From Diphasiastrum complanatum (Eukaryota; Streptophyta; Lycopodiopsida; Lycopodiales; Lycopodiaceae): DNA of 64,000 bases. The notes beneath the pieces are model-generated. The model saw nothing but the letters and a program-made list of their open reading frames with translations. It searched no databases and was not told the origin of the DNA. Position 1 is the stretch's first letter. The number at the start of each line of letters is the position of its first letter. The stretch lies in contig CM055096.1 of the NCBI GenBank assembly GCA_029204225.1, positions 71,923,349 to 71,987,348 of the forward strand, in the 5' to 3' direction. Shown here piece by piece: positions 33,566 to 45,676 of the stretch. The translations under genes and the position numbers were made by a program.

Positions 33566-33947
33566 CCGTAGAAACCTACTCTGCACCATTTTTACGGTGC
33601 GGAACAGTTCCGTACCATGGAATCCAAAAAAAAATTAAAATTAACAAATTTAAAAATCTCTAAATGGCCAAAAATAGTATTGGGCTACCAAAAAAAATTT
33701 CAAAAATCCCAAAAAAAATGACCTAAAAAACCAAAAAATTGACCTTTTAAGTCTTTCTTTGAGTTTAGGGTTTAATTTTTGAGACCTATGCAATTTTTTT
33801 GGCAGTTTTTAACTACATAGAGGGTACCAACACGGTATTTTTGGGCAATTTTTTTTTTCATGGAACGGTTCCGTAATGGGTACCATTGTACCCATTACGG
33901 ATTACGGAACCGGTTTCATACGGAATGGAACGGTTCCATATTTATTC

Positions 33948-33982
<35 letters not shown>

Positions 33983-34113
33983 GCAGCAAATCGTGAATGT
34001 AAATTTTTTTTTTTTGCGATTTAATGAAGAAAAAACAACGATTCAGAACCGGATTTGCTGTTTTTTTAATCGCAATTCTAGAATCGAGATTCTAGAATTG
34101 CCAATGCAACTAT

Positions 34114-34161
<48 letters not shown>

Positions 34162-34219
34162 CACGCGCGCACGCGCGCGTGGGTGCATGCATGTATGTAT
34201 GTATGTATATATATATATA
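33525..34219. repeat. Microsatellite cluster enclosing palindromes
   Basis: (AT)n at 33525-33562, (TG)n at 33949-33981, and a compound (TG)n, (GC)n, (TATG)n, (AT)n tract at 34114-34219. Between them lie A/T-rich DNA with GGAACGGTTCCG-type words and two perfect 13-bp-stem hairpins at 33871-33900 and 34073-34100. No gene is seen. Confidence 0.85.
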
Positions 34220-34597
34220 ATTAACTGGATAGCATTCCATGACATTTCTGATTTGCGTGAGTTGACAGATTTTACCATGATACTTTTGTAATATATGAAC
34301 AACCATAGCAACTCACAATAGATACCATTAGCAGGAATTTAACTCAAAGCTTATCTTATAAAAGCAACACCTATCACGATGGAAGCAAAATTCAGGCAAT
34401 GCAAGTATTTCAAATTTCCGATGCAATTGTCAATGATAGCGGGCTACTCGCAATGGCAAAAATATAAATTGGTTCGCTAACTCCCAGCTGAGTACTTTCA
34501 CATGAATTAGCACCATCTACATCATCTTGCAGAAAAAGTTTTGTTATTGTTCTATTGGATATGTAGTAAAAACAAACATTTCTATGAGGTTTTAGCA

Positions 34598-35530
<933 letters not shown>

Positions 35531-35635
35531 CCAATGGCCATCCCTATCACGTACTGTTGAGACAACGACCACCCTATCACAATTCAGACCTGATTTTTTC
35601 AAAATTGTGGTTGCCCGTTATCTCGATCCATAAAT

Positions 35636-36390
<755 letters not shown>

Positions 36391-36599
36391 CACTAACCTC
36401 ATTTTTAAACTCTAAATTTATCCAAAAGTCCTCAACTTCAATGAATGCTCTCCACTAGCTCCTCTCCCAAAGAAAATGTGTGCATAAACGATGCACGAAA
36501 TACTTTAAAATATTTTTTTTACTATATCTTGAAATGTCGAAATCCAACGGATTTCGACAAAAGATAAAATTGAGTATGTTTCATCTTAACATGGTATGC

Positions 36600-37275
36600 T
36601 GGATTCCTAGTCAATTGAATACTACTCTGATTGTCGCTATATAAGGTGGTTAGTTTTTTTTTTTTTCAAACCAATTTCCTTCATAATCTGTCTTAACCAA
36701 ATAGCTTTTTGAGTTGCACTACATATTGTCTTATACTTGGCTTTTTTTTGTAGACAATGCAATTGTTCTCTACTTTTTACTAGACCAAAAAAAGCCCCTA
36801 CCACCACCAAATGAAATACATACACTATGGTACATCGTCGATCATCATAGTCGCCTCCGTAATCCACATTAACATATCCTTGAATCTTAGGTAGATTCTC
36901 CTCTCTCATGTACACTAGACCATAATTTGAAGTGCCTTTAACGTACCTCAAGATGCGCTTAGCTACCTTCCAACGCTCTTTAGTAGGTGCTGCCATAAAT
37001 TGGCTCACAATACTAATAACAAAAAAATATGTCTAGTTGTTGTAAGATACCTCAAGCTTCCTACTAGCTACCTACACAAAGTAGCATCAAATAAGTGGTT
37101 GAGAGTCACCAAACTTTGAGAGATTTCTACCTAGCTCATTAGGAGTGTTCACTAGCTTACAATCTTGTAATTTGAACCAGTGTAACAACGCCATGACATA
37201 TTTAGCTTGTGTTAAATCTATCTCAGGCCCTCTTTGCCACACTTTGAGTCCAAGATAATAATGCACATTAGGTTA
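36600..37275 (-). pseudogene. Copia RT C-terminus and RNase H
   Basis: The minus strand reads HYYLGLKVWQRGPEIDLTQ, KYVMALL and KLVNTP, a short disrupted gap, then SQFMAAPTKERWKVAKRILR, YVKGTSNYGLVY, GYVNVDYGGDYDDRR and KAIWLRQIMKE. This is the end of RT and the RNase H domain of a Copia pol. The RNase H Asp region (canonical DADWAGD) reads NVDYGGD, and the ADIA-type block is mutated. No LTR or other domain is attached. Family differs from the 38-kb copy. Confidence 0.8.
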
Positions 37276-37999
37276 AGATCAATCATTTAAATTGATATTG
37301 AATATTTGTCTTGATCATTCCATAACATCTTAATTACTTCCCGTAGTAATCAACTCATTAAAGCAATCACATATTCAAAGCATATATAGAAATTAGGATT
37401 TGCTTATAAAGGGGCTTGCATTCTCGAGGTGGACTAGTGGTTGGCTTATTGTTAATTTCCATCCTTTTCAAGGCCTTGTCAAGTTTCTTGATGCTCTTAG
37501 ATGCCTTCGGACCCAACAATGTGAAGGGGACAAGAGGTTTTCCTTTTGGAGAGCCTCCAGATGGGGGATCCAAAGTGATCGGCTCCTTTTCCTTGGCACA
37601 CCTCGGTGAATGCGCTTGTCTATCAGTGGCTGTGGGTCTTTCACCATCTTGATGCTATTGTCCCACAACGAAACTTCTGATAAGTTTTCACACTTGTGAA
37701 GCTACAGCAAGTACAAAGGATCAAAAGAATGAATGATTGCACAAGAAACTAGTTTCTAATCCAAAGACAATGAGGTGGAAATCAAAAGCAAGCTAATGTC
37801 TCTACTAGATGACAAAAAGAGAGTGGATAAAACTTGGGAATCTCTCTTTTGTGAATCTTAGACCTACAAAAGTAGCTTCCATGCTTCTTGCTAGGTTCTA
37901 GATCTACACATCACTAAAGAAATTTAAAGTAATTTAACTCTAATTAGAAGACTAGGTGTCTAGTCTACCTCAAGTTTGAACAAAACTTGGATTTTCTAA
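37276..37999. other. Unassigned, probably retroelement-derived
   Basis: Two overlapping minus-strand frames (37367-37573 and 37468-37668) contain Pro/Lys-rich sequence such as MDPPSGGSPKGKPLVPF but no known domain. The stretch from about 37680 to 37999 lies directly downstream of the Copia end at 38018 and may be its 3' LTR. I could not define its ends. Confidence 0.3.
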
Positions 38000-38017
38000 G
38001 TTAAATATTATTATTTT

Positions 38018-39170
38018 TTACAATAAGGATTTGGAGATCAAGCCAAGATTTGATCTATGTCTTTCAAAGTCCTTCTTGGCTAGAGGCTTGGTGAGTAAAT
38101 CTGCATAACAATTTGTAGTAGGTACATGCTCCAAGAGAATCTCACCATCCATTATATGCAAGTGCTTTAGAGGATAACAGGTAAACCCAACAAAAACAAG
38201 AGCAATCATCAATAAATGTTATGAAACATGTTGCTCCACCCTTGCTCTTGGTGGATGAAAAGTGGATGTCACTATGGATGAGATCCAAAGGTGCTTTGGA
38301 CTTGATAGTTGCTCTTGGATGTGGTCTTGCATGTGATTTGGTTAAGGAACATGCTTCGGAAGGACTTGGCTCCTTGATCATGGATTTAGGCAATCCATAA
38401 GATAGCTCCAACTTGCACATAGATTGCATGGCCTTGGAGTTGGGGTGGCCCAACCTCCTATGCCATAGATCTTTACTTGAGAGCTTTCCTTGTAGCACAA
38501 TATTTAAACAAAGATTAGCATTTTCATATCCATCAAGCTTGAATAGTCTTCCAAAACGAGAGCATGATGCTACAACATCATCATTTCTTGTGATCAAGCA
38601 AGTACCATCTCTAAAATCCACTTGTAGACCCTCATCATTGAGTTGGCCTACACTTATTAGATTTTTGTCAAACTAGGTACATAGAGCACATCATTGAGCT
38701 TTAGCTTATCTAAAGATATGCATCCTATGCCTTTTACCATACATTCATCTTCATTTGCTGTGTAGATGCAATTTTTAGATCCTTTGGATGGTACTAGATT
38801 AGAAAATAAATTTCTATCACTACTCATGTGGGATCAAGACTATCAAGCCACCATACATTAGAATGCTTAAAAGAGGAAGGTGAAAAGTTAGACATCATAA
38901 GTAGATCCTCCTTATCAAAAGGAGATTCATCTTAAGTAATATTAGCTTGCTTGGATTTTCTTTTGTAGCATTTCCTTTTGCTCCTTCTTGCCACATGAGA
39001 AGCAAGTGACTTTGTACTTGTTCTTCTTCACATTGGATGTGCTTGCTTCCTCCTCAGGTGTCTTCTCCAATGCTTTTGAGTTGTCTTTGGATCTCTTGCC
39101 ATTCTTCTTGTCCTTGCTCTTTCCTTTGAACTTGATGAAGAGAGCTTGGTCACTTCCTCCATCCTTAAGA
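38018..39170 (-). pseudogene. Copia remnant: gag end, protease, integrase start fused to RNase H end
   Basis: Read from 39170 downwards: a truncated zinc knuckle CFSCGKKEQ; protease region with SHMSSDRNLFSN and ENECMVKGIG-like sequence; VLYVPSLTKN; the pre-integrase block LWHRRLGHPNSKAMQ; and the integrase start LIHSDIHFSS and FITFIDDCSCFCWVY. Then, after a deletion of more than 2 kb relative to a full element, the RNase H tail HVPTTNCYADLLTKPLAKKDF near 38100. The same deletion removed the second Asp and the Glu of integrase, and all of RT. Non-functional. Confidence 0.8.
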
Positions 39171-39189
39171 GATAACCTTTCTAATCGAT

Positions 39190-39420
39190 TTCATTTCTCG
39201 CCATCTGCCATTTTTTGCCATTACTCACTATCAGAATCTTTTACTCGCCGACTGTAATTTTTTGTTCATCTTCCACCCACTTTACTCGCTGACTGACTAG
39301 TAGCCTCCTAAGCCTATTTTCTACCATATCCCATTATTCGCCATTACTCACCATTAGACCTTTTACTCTCCATTACTCGCCATTAGACCTTTTACTCACC
39401 TATAGCCTCCCAGTCCTTCC
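39190..39420. repeat. Degenerate ACTCGCC repeats
   Basis: The words TTACTCGCC, TACTCGCTGACTG and CCATTAGACCTTTTACTC recur many times, with a clear duplicate of CATTACTC(A/G)CCATTAGACC about 30 bp apart near 39350-39395. The reverse-complement words (CGAGTAAAA) are frequent at 51.2-51.6 kb. Confidence 0.6.
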
Positions 39421-39444
39421 TCTAACCCTCCTATCTCAAAATCA

Positions 39445-40740
39445 TTGCCTGATCACCCACATGGCATCGAAGCGTCAACTTTCGGGAACCTTTGCTTCCC
39501 CTGGCCAATGAGTCAAAGTCACCTAAATGTAGCCCCACCATCCAGTTCAAGCCCTTCATCCAGCTCCACGTCATCCTCACGAACGACCACTTCACCGTTC
39601 ACTTCTCAACAGACTGGATCCTCCTCCCCTACTAATCCACTTCCCCCAACCGAGAGGAGAAAGAAACATCTCCTGCTGACCCTCTACCACCCGTGCACCA
39701 TCCCACTACACTATCTTGCCAATGCTTGTCACGCAAGAAGTCATTGCTCTTTGCATTGATGGCTGCCTTGCAGTTTTGACTGTTGCATGCTTAGACACCA
39801 TCTCATGTTCGTTCGATCGTCATTCCAACCATCATCGCCATAACCACCCCCATCATCACCACCATTGCCACTACCACAATTCCTCCTATCACCACCATCT
39901 CCCTGACTGCACCACTCTCTCCACCCATCTTAATCATGCCACCTTCTACAGGCTGGGATACTTAGGCGCTGGGTTGTTGGTTGTTGGTTGTTGGTTGCTG
40001 GATAGCCTTAATGGGCCTCCAACAACAACTTCACCAGCTAGCTGCTCACTGAACAGCAGTTGAGCAATCTTGCGGCCAATTGGTGGTAGGGCAAATGTTA
40101 CAAGCCTTGACTAATTAGGTCGTGCAACTGGAAAAAGAGAGAGTACATGAGAAAGTAGAGGCCCAAACATTGTAGGATTAGCTCAACCAAGCGAATCAGA
40201 TGACTCAATCTCAAGGCCCAGCTTGATGCAAAAAAAATAGCCCGATAGACCTATTAGTCAGATCATCGGCACCTTCTTGTGTTGAAATCTAGAGAGCTGG
40301 AGCTGGAGTGAGAGTCTCTCAAGGACAACGAGAGATCTCTCAAGGATCTCATTTATATATTGGAGCACAACGTCTCTAGAGAAAAGACAACAACACAATG
40401 AGACCAAGAGAATTTTACAGCCTAGCAAGCAGCTCTGGAGCTCAAGGTTCATCAAGCATAGCAACAAGTTCAGACAATCGAGACTGCACTTGATCAGATG
40501 GTCGATACCGCTGAAGAAGAGACATCGGCCACTCAAAAACTACAAAAGAAGAGGGTCGAATATTACAATAATCTATTAGCCAGGTCGATCCAACAATACG
40601 GGGACCAGTAGAAAGCTCACAAGGCCACACTCACGACCAAGGATACTGAGGTGGCAACCCTACGCGCCACACTCCAAGAGGATGAGCAGGCTCTCAAGGA
40701 CACAGACAACGAGCTCCTCAATAAATAGTTCACCGCCATG
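39445..40740 (+). pseudogene. Gypsy ORF1/gag 5' part: Ser/Pro-rich and coiled-coil-like
   Basis: A Ser/Thr/Pro-rich stretch (39520-39680) is followed by a His/Cys-rich stretch and then a long Gln/Glu/Lys/Ala-rich region broken by stops (40130-40740), consistent with a former coiled coil. The order, Ser/Pro-rich followed by coiled coil, is repeated at 46.5-47.7 kb in the neighbouring copy. It precedes the zinc knuckles at 40970, so I read it as gag of the same element. No conserved domain was recognised. Confidence 0.45.
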
Positions 40741-40879
40741 CTAGAGTTCTCCACTGCTCTAGATGATAATTTACCTTTTATTTTTCAAAGTCTTATTAGA
40801 CTAGTTTTTTATTATCTTTCTCTGCCATTCCCGGCTCCCCTCCTCTCAAATTTAGAACTTATTCGCATTTATCAGCTTG

Positions 40880-42540
40880 CATTGGAGGCTAATAAAAATA
40901 TTCTTTTTTTGTCGTCCTTAGTGGCTTTGTCCAAGTTAAGGGCTCAACTTCAGCATCAAGATCGCAGAAACTATGGCTGCTACAGATGCGGCGAAGGCCA
41001 TCGAATTGCAGAATGTCCGTACAAGGGACAATACACATCCTTGTGCTAAGAATGCGGATATGGACACTGCTACAAGAATTGTCCATTAAGACCTGGAACT
41101 AGTGCACATTTGAATCTAATCACAGTACACTTTATAGCAATTCCAGGAGGGATGCCACCAGAAAAACAACACTACCATGCCCCAGTGCTAGCAGTCATGC
41201 GAGCACAAAAGCGGAAGGAAGTGGCCCCCTCACCACCCCCATTAGTATCCAATGATCAACCCTCAACTGCAAGACCATATCCTAACTTGAGGAAAGAGGG
41301 CAAACAGTATCACAAGATACGCCACTGGGTGCAGAAGGCGCAAGAGGAGGAAAAAGCTCAAACAAAAGACATACCTGCAGAACCTCCTGTCGATGAAGAA
41401 CCGGTACTACAAACAAGCTCACCATTACAAACTAATCAGAACGATTAGTTGCATCATCATGAACCACCTTTCTACATGGTGGAGCCCGAGGATCCGCGCA
41501 TTGAGCTGCTCACAAGTTTGCTAGCAAGCCGTGTTAACTTATCCCTTGGAGAATTACTGTGGATTGCACCACAACAAGCCAAGAGCCTCCTAGCTGAATG
41601 GGCCAAAGCTGTAGTGGAGCCAGTAACACCAAAGACCATATACTGTGCGGGCTACGAAGAAATAAACAACATCCTCCAAATTGGAGTAGCATGGGAAAGC
41701 AAAGAACACATCACCCTGCCAATCAAGCACAAGAGCGAGGATGAGATAGCAGTGGTAGATGGAGGATCAAGTGTAAATTTGATCTCCACTACTTTGTACC
41801 AAAAATGGGGTTTGCAAGGATTGAAGCCAACGATATTTATCATCAAACTAGCAGATCAATCCTGTGTTAAACCAAAAGGTGCAGTTGATGACATCCCTGT
41901 AAAAATAGCAGGAATGCAGTTTGTGACACTTTTGTGGTGATGGACATACCAGAATCCCCTTCTACCGTCATTATGACTCTGAAACGGATATCGTGAGATG
42001 GATAGACACATTGGCAACTGTTGACTGTATGGTTGGGCATGTGTGTCAACATGATTCAAATCTTGAACCCAGCACATCTTCACCTAAGTGCTATACATTG
42101 AACACACCAATCACTTTCAAGGTAAACATGATCAATGTAGCATGGCTGTCAGTGGAAGCTATTGAGAACCCTGTAAATAATGATTTTTTAGTCCCTTGAC
42201 AAAATGCTTTTACCTACAACAAGGAGAAAAGTTGACAGATGAGCAGGTCCTGCAACATATGGACCCAGAACATTATGGAATTAAGAAGGTACCAGCTCAG
42301 CCACCACAGAAATCCGCAATGGCTAAAGTTTCCAAGGATCTACCCAAGGCACATGCCAACAGAAAGAACCAGCTGAGACAAAGTTATAATCAAGTGATCC
42401 TATGGAGCGATATGCCAGAGGAGGCCATAGCCACGGTGGATGTGGATATTCGCAAACATGAAGTGTCGCACTGGTTTCGAAGAAGGACAACAAGGATGAA
42501 CCCAACTATGTGAGTAGAAAAGACAAAAAGAAGACGTTGA
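40880..42540 (+). pseudogene. Gypsy gag zinc knuckles and aspartic protease
   Basis: Two CCHC-like knuckles: CYRCGEGHRIAEC, then a second (ECGYGHCYKNC) interrupted by a stop where a Cys-containing codon is expected. A Pro-rich linker follows. In 41449-41940 the frame carries EEINNILQIGVAWESKEHITLP and the retropepsin signature AVVDGGSSVNLIS (usual form DxGSSxN with Asp first). Frame breaks follow at 41940 and 42180. The protease would mature the Gag-Pol polyprotein of a Ty3/Gypsy element. Confidence 0.75.
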
Positions 42541-42559
42541 ATCCTTAAAGTTAGTCCGA

Positions 42560-43400
42560 ATGGACCCAGACGCAGCGTCATCTTCTTCACAGATGACTGG
42601 TAATCCAAAGATTACGAGTCGGGCTAAGATCAATATGTTGAAGGAGGAATCTCGCCGAACGCCAACTCATGAGATGCCTGAGACCTTCAAGAACTATACC
42701 TTAGATGACGTAGTAATCATGATGCCACAAGCTCAAAGAGAACCTGATCAAAGTCAGGAACCAGCGGAACAAGTCTTTGAAGGACCTGCGCGAACGCAAC
42801 CTATGAATCTAGCCGAGCCAGGTAAAGAAGAAAATATCATGCATGTGGGAGAACAGTTAACGCCCACTCAATTCAAAAGACTATGTTCATTGTTGGTGGA
42901 ATACAGGGATTGTTTCGCTTGGAATTACAGTGATATGAAGGATATCCCACCAATCGTAGTCCAGCATACCATACCCTTGGTGGATGGAGCAGTTCCCAAG
43001 GTGAGTCGCCACTACCGCTGCAACCTGAGCTACACCGAGTTGATCAAGCAAGAGTTGCAGAAACTGCTAGATGCTGATTTCATCTATGAAATCGAGCACA
43101 CGGAATGGGTGTCGCCAATAGTCATAGTACCCAAGAAGAACGACAAAATGCGAATCTGTGTGAACCTGAAAGCATTAAATGCAGTCACTAAGAAGGATAA
43201 TTTTCCCTTACCATTTATGGAAAGTGTTCTAGACACAGTAGCAGGAGCAGAAGCCTACAGTTTCCTGGACGGTTTCAGCGGCTACAATCAAGTGAAAATA
43301 GCGTTGCAATAGCACATGACAACATTCGCCATGGAATGGAGAACCTATGCCTATAAGGTGATGTCGTTTGGACTTTGCAATGCTGTGGAAAAAGTACAAA
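42560..43400 (+). pseudogene. Gypsy reverse transcriptase, N-terminal half
   Basis: Recognisable blocks: DCFAWNYSDMKDIPP, VQHTIPLVDGA, EWVSPIVIVPKKNDKMRICV, LKALNAVTKKDNFPLPF, YSFLDGFSGYNQVKIA, a stop, then TTFAMEWRTYAYKVMSFGLC. The sequence then breaks off before the catalytic YxDD. RT palm and thumb, and all of RNase H, are deleted before the integrase part. The FLDGFSGYNQ motif places it in Ty3/Gypsy. Confidence 0.9.
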
Positions 43401-43599
43401 AGGACCAAGAGTGGATCCTAATCTGACCCTCAAGAAGGATTGGTTGTCAGATTACTTGATCTATCAATCTACTTCAGATTAAGATCAATCTAGATCAATT
43501 CTAGACACAAAATCCAAACAAGAACAATCATTAATTGATGGTTAGTGTACTTTCTGGTTTCACACATGTGAAACACTGTCTGAGTATGGACTCCAACAG

Positions 43600-44510
43600 C
43601 CAAAAAGACTGAACTATGATCTTTTACATCCAGTTCTAGCTCAAGCACCATTCGAGAAGTGGAGATTGGACTATATCGGTCCAATTCATCCTACCGCAAG
43701 AAGTTCACAAGCCCGATATATTATCGTGGCCACAGATTACCTCACCAAGTGGGTCGAAGCCAAGGCAATGCAAACAGTTGACGCTCGAGCAACTGACAAG
43801 TTTCTATATGAGAATATTATTGTGTGCTTTGGATGCCCATTGGAGATAGTCAACGATCGTGGAAGTCATTTCGTCAATGAGACCATCAAGGTCCTATTGG
43901 AGAAATTCTTCGTGATCCATAGATTAAGCACGCCTTATTATCCTCGTGGTAATGGACAGGCCGAATCATCCAATAAGATCCTGTGTAGCGTGCTCACAAA
44001 AATAGTTGAAGCTAACAGATCTAATTGGGAGCACAAGTTACATGCCGCTCTATGGGCATTCAAGATAGCTTACAAAGGAAGCACTGACCACATGCCATTT
44101 TAGCAAGATGCCGTAATTCTAGTAGAGTTTTTGGTTCCTTCATTAAGGATCACTACAACACAACACCTTGATGAATCCAAATCTCTACCATTACACCATG
44201 AAGCACTACATAAACTTTGTGAAATGCGCTTACTAGTTGTGCATGCATTGGTAGTTGAGAAAGAACAACGCAAGGCATGGCATGATTGCCAGTTGCACAA
44301 GAAAGATCTTCGATCAGGAGATCTGGTCCTCAGGTATAAAACCAAGGTGATCAAAAGAAAGTTGAAGTTCACAGGCGAAGGCCCGTTTCGAATAAAAGAG
44401 ATCCTCATCCATGGAGCTGTGAACCTCGAGAAGTTAGTTGGGATGCCATTCAACACGCCCATCAATGGTATCCAGGCTGCACAAGTATTGGCCATCATAG
44501 TGAAATAGAT
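43600..44510 (+). pseudogene. Gypsy integrase
   Basis: Starts mid-domain at APFEKWRLDYIGPIHP (first catalytic Asp), then YIIVATDYLTKWVEAKA, PLEIVNDRGSHFVN (second Asp) and PYYPRGNGQAESSNK (Glu). After a stop at 44101 the C-terminal DNA-binding part continues in another frame (DLRSGDLVLRYKTK, EGPFRIKEI, NTPINGIQAAQ). The triad is present but the zinc-binding HHCC region is missing and the frame is broken. Confidence 0.9.
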
Positions 44511-44522
44511 TAGGGATGGGGA

Positions 44523-45660
44523 TGACAAGTCACAAAAAGTCCATCTTCAAGATCATCACAGCCAAATCTAGAGAAATATAGTTAGATCAAGCCAGATCCA
44601 TCAAGATCCAGCATAAGATCCGACAGCGTCCGACAAGATCCAAGTGAGATCTAGATCTAGATAGGATCAACAAGAAAGCAGATCATCAAATTACATCAAT
44701 CAACTTTCATTCTTGAAAATCAGAGACATCGATCTCAAGAAAACGTGGCAAAATATGACAAAATTCATTTAAACTGATCGATCAGCTACCAAATAACCAT
44801 CAGAAGTCCCAGAGAACTCTCCATAGTCTGATATAACCTGGATGCAATGGAATACCAGTCTGCAAGAGTTAAGGATTAGAGAATCTCAAGATCTCATCAA
44901 AAAACACTGAAAAAATCCCTTGGGAACTAGCTCTTGAAACTTTGTCAGTCACCAAATTTAACTCAGATGCATCTATGAAAATCTCTGTGAGAGTTACTGA
45001 TGAAAAAATCATCAAAATTGAGTGTTTGCGAGGGTTCAGGAAGGTAGAATCTTTGGAACCTTCGTAGACCATCAAGATAAAAAACCAACCTTCGTAGAAG
45101 GCATAAATGGAATCAGAGTAGTGAAATTAGCCTGCCTACATGGTCTGATCTTGAAAATCTCATAACTAGAGCAAGTTGTGCAAGAGGTCACACCTCTTGC
45201 GAGGGTTGAACCTTCACAAACAGTCTGAACCTTCGCAGAACCTTCGCAAGGCCATCAAATCACCTTCTGAACCTTCGCAGACTTCTCTGAGGTCTGAATA
45301 TCGTGAAGAAGGTCCCTTCAAAATTTTAGTTGGAATTGAGCTAGGGAAAGTGCATTTCACCTAATACGCACTCTAAATTCCGCTATATAGGGCAAAATTC
45401 AAGTCATTTGGCACTTCATTCAGTGAAGCTCTGTCGAAATTTTGTTCAAAATTTCCAAGTTATCCGATTGCGACGAAACTTTTCACAAACCTTCATCTGC
45501 CCTCACAGCTCCCTACTCTACGCTTAGAACTCCCATTTTCACTTCCATTCTCACAATTTTCGTCTTTTTTAGTTTTTGAGTCTTTTAACTATTTTTGATG
45601 CCTTTCTCACTTTTTTGAGTGCCTTTTCACCTTTCTACACTTCCTCATTAACAGTCCTTA
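44523..45660 (+). repeat. Gypsy LTR shared by two tandem element copies
   Basis: Follows the integrase stop and a purine-rich AGGGATGGGGA. It starts TGACAAGTCACAAAAAG at 44523. Within it AACCTTCGC/AACCTTCAC words repeat at least six times (45050-45280). The right end near 45650-45675 is an estimate (TTAATCCAACATCA). Another ORF1 copy begins directly after it, which is the pattern expected of a 5' LTR for the next copy. Confidence 0.5.
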
Positions 45661-45676
45661 ACATTAATCCAACATC

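Noticed and set aside
34043-34311. His-Thr repeat ORFs
   Set aside because: Products of the TG/CA microsatellite at 34114-34155.
39716-40063. His-rich ORF that could look like a metal-binding protein
   Set aside because: It lies in the decayed Gypsy gag linker, has low-complexity CAT/CAC codons and no conserved pattern.
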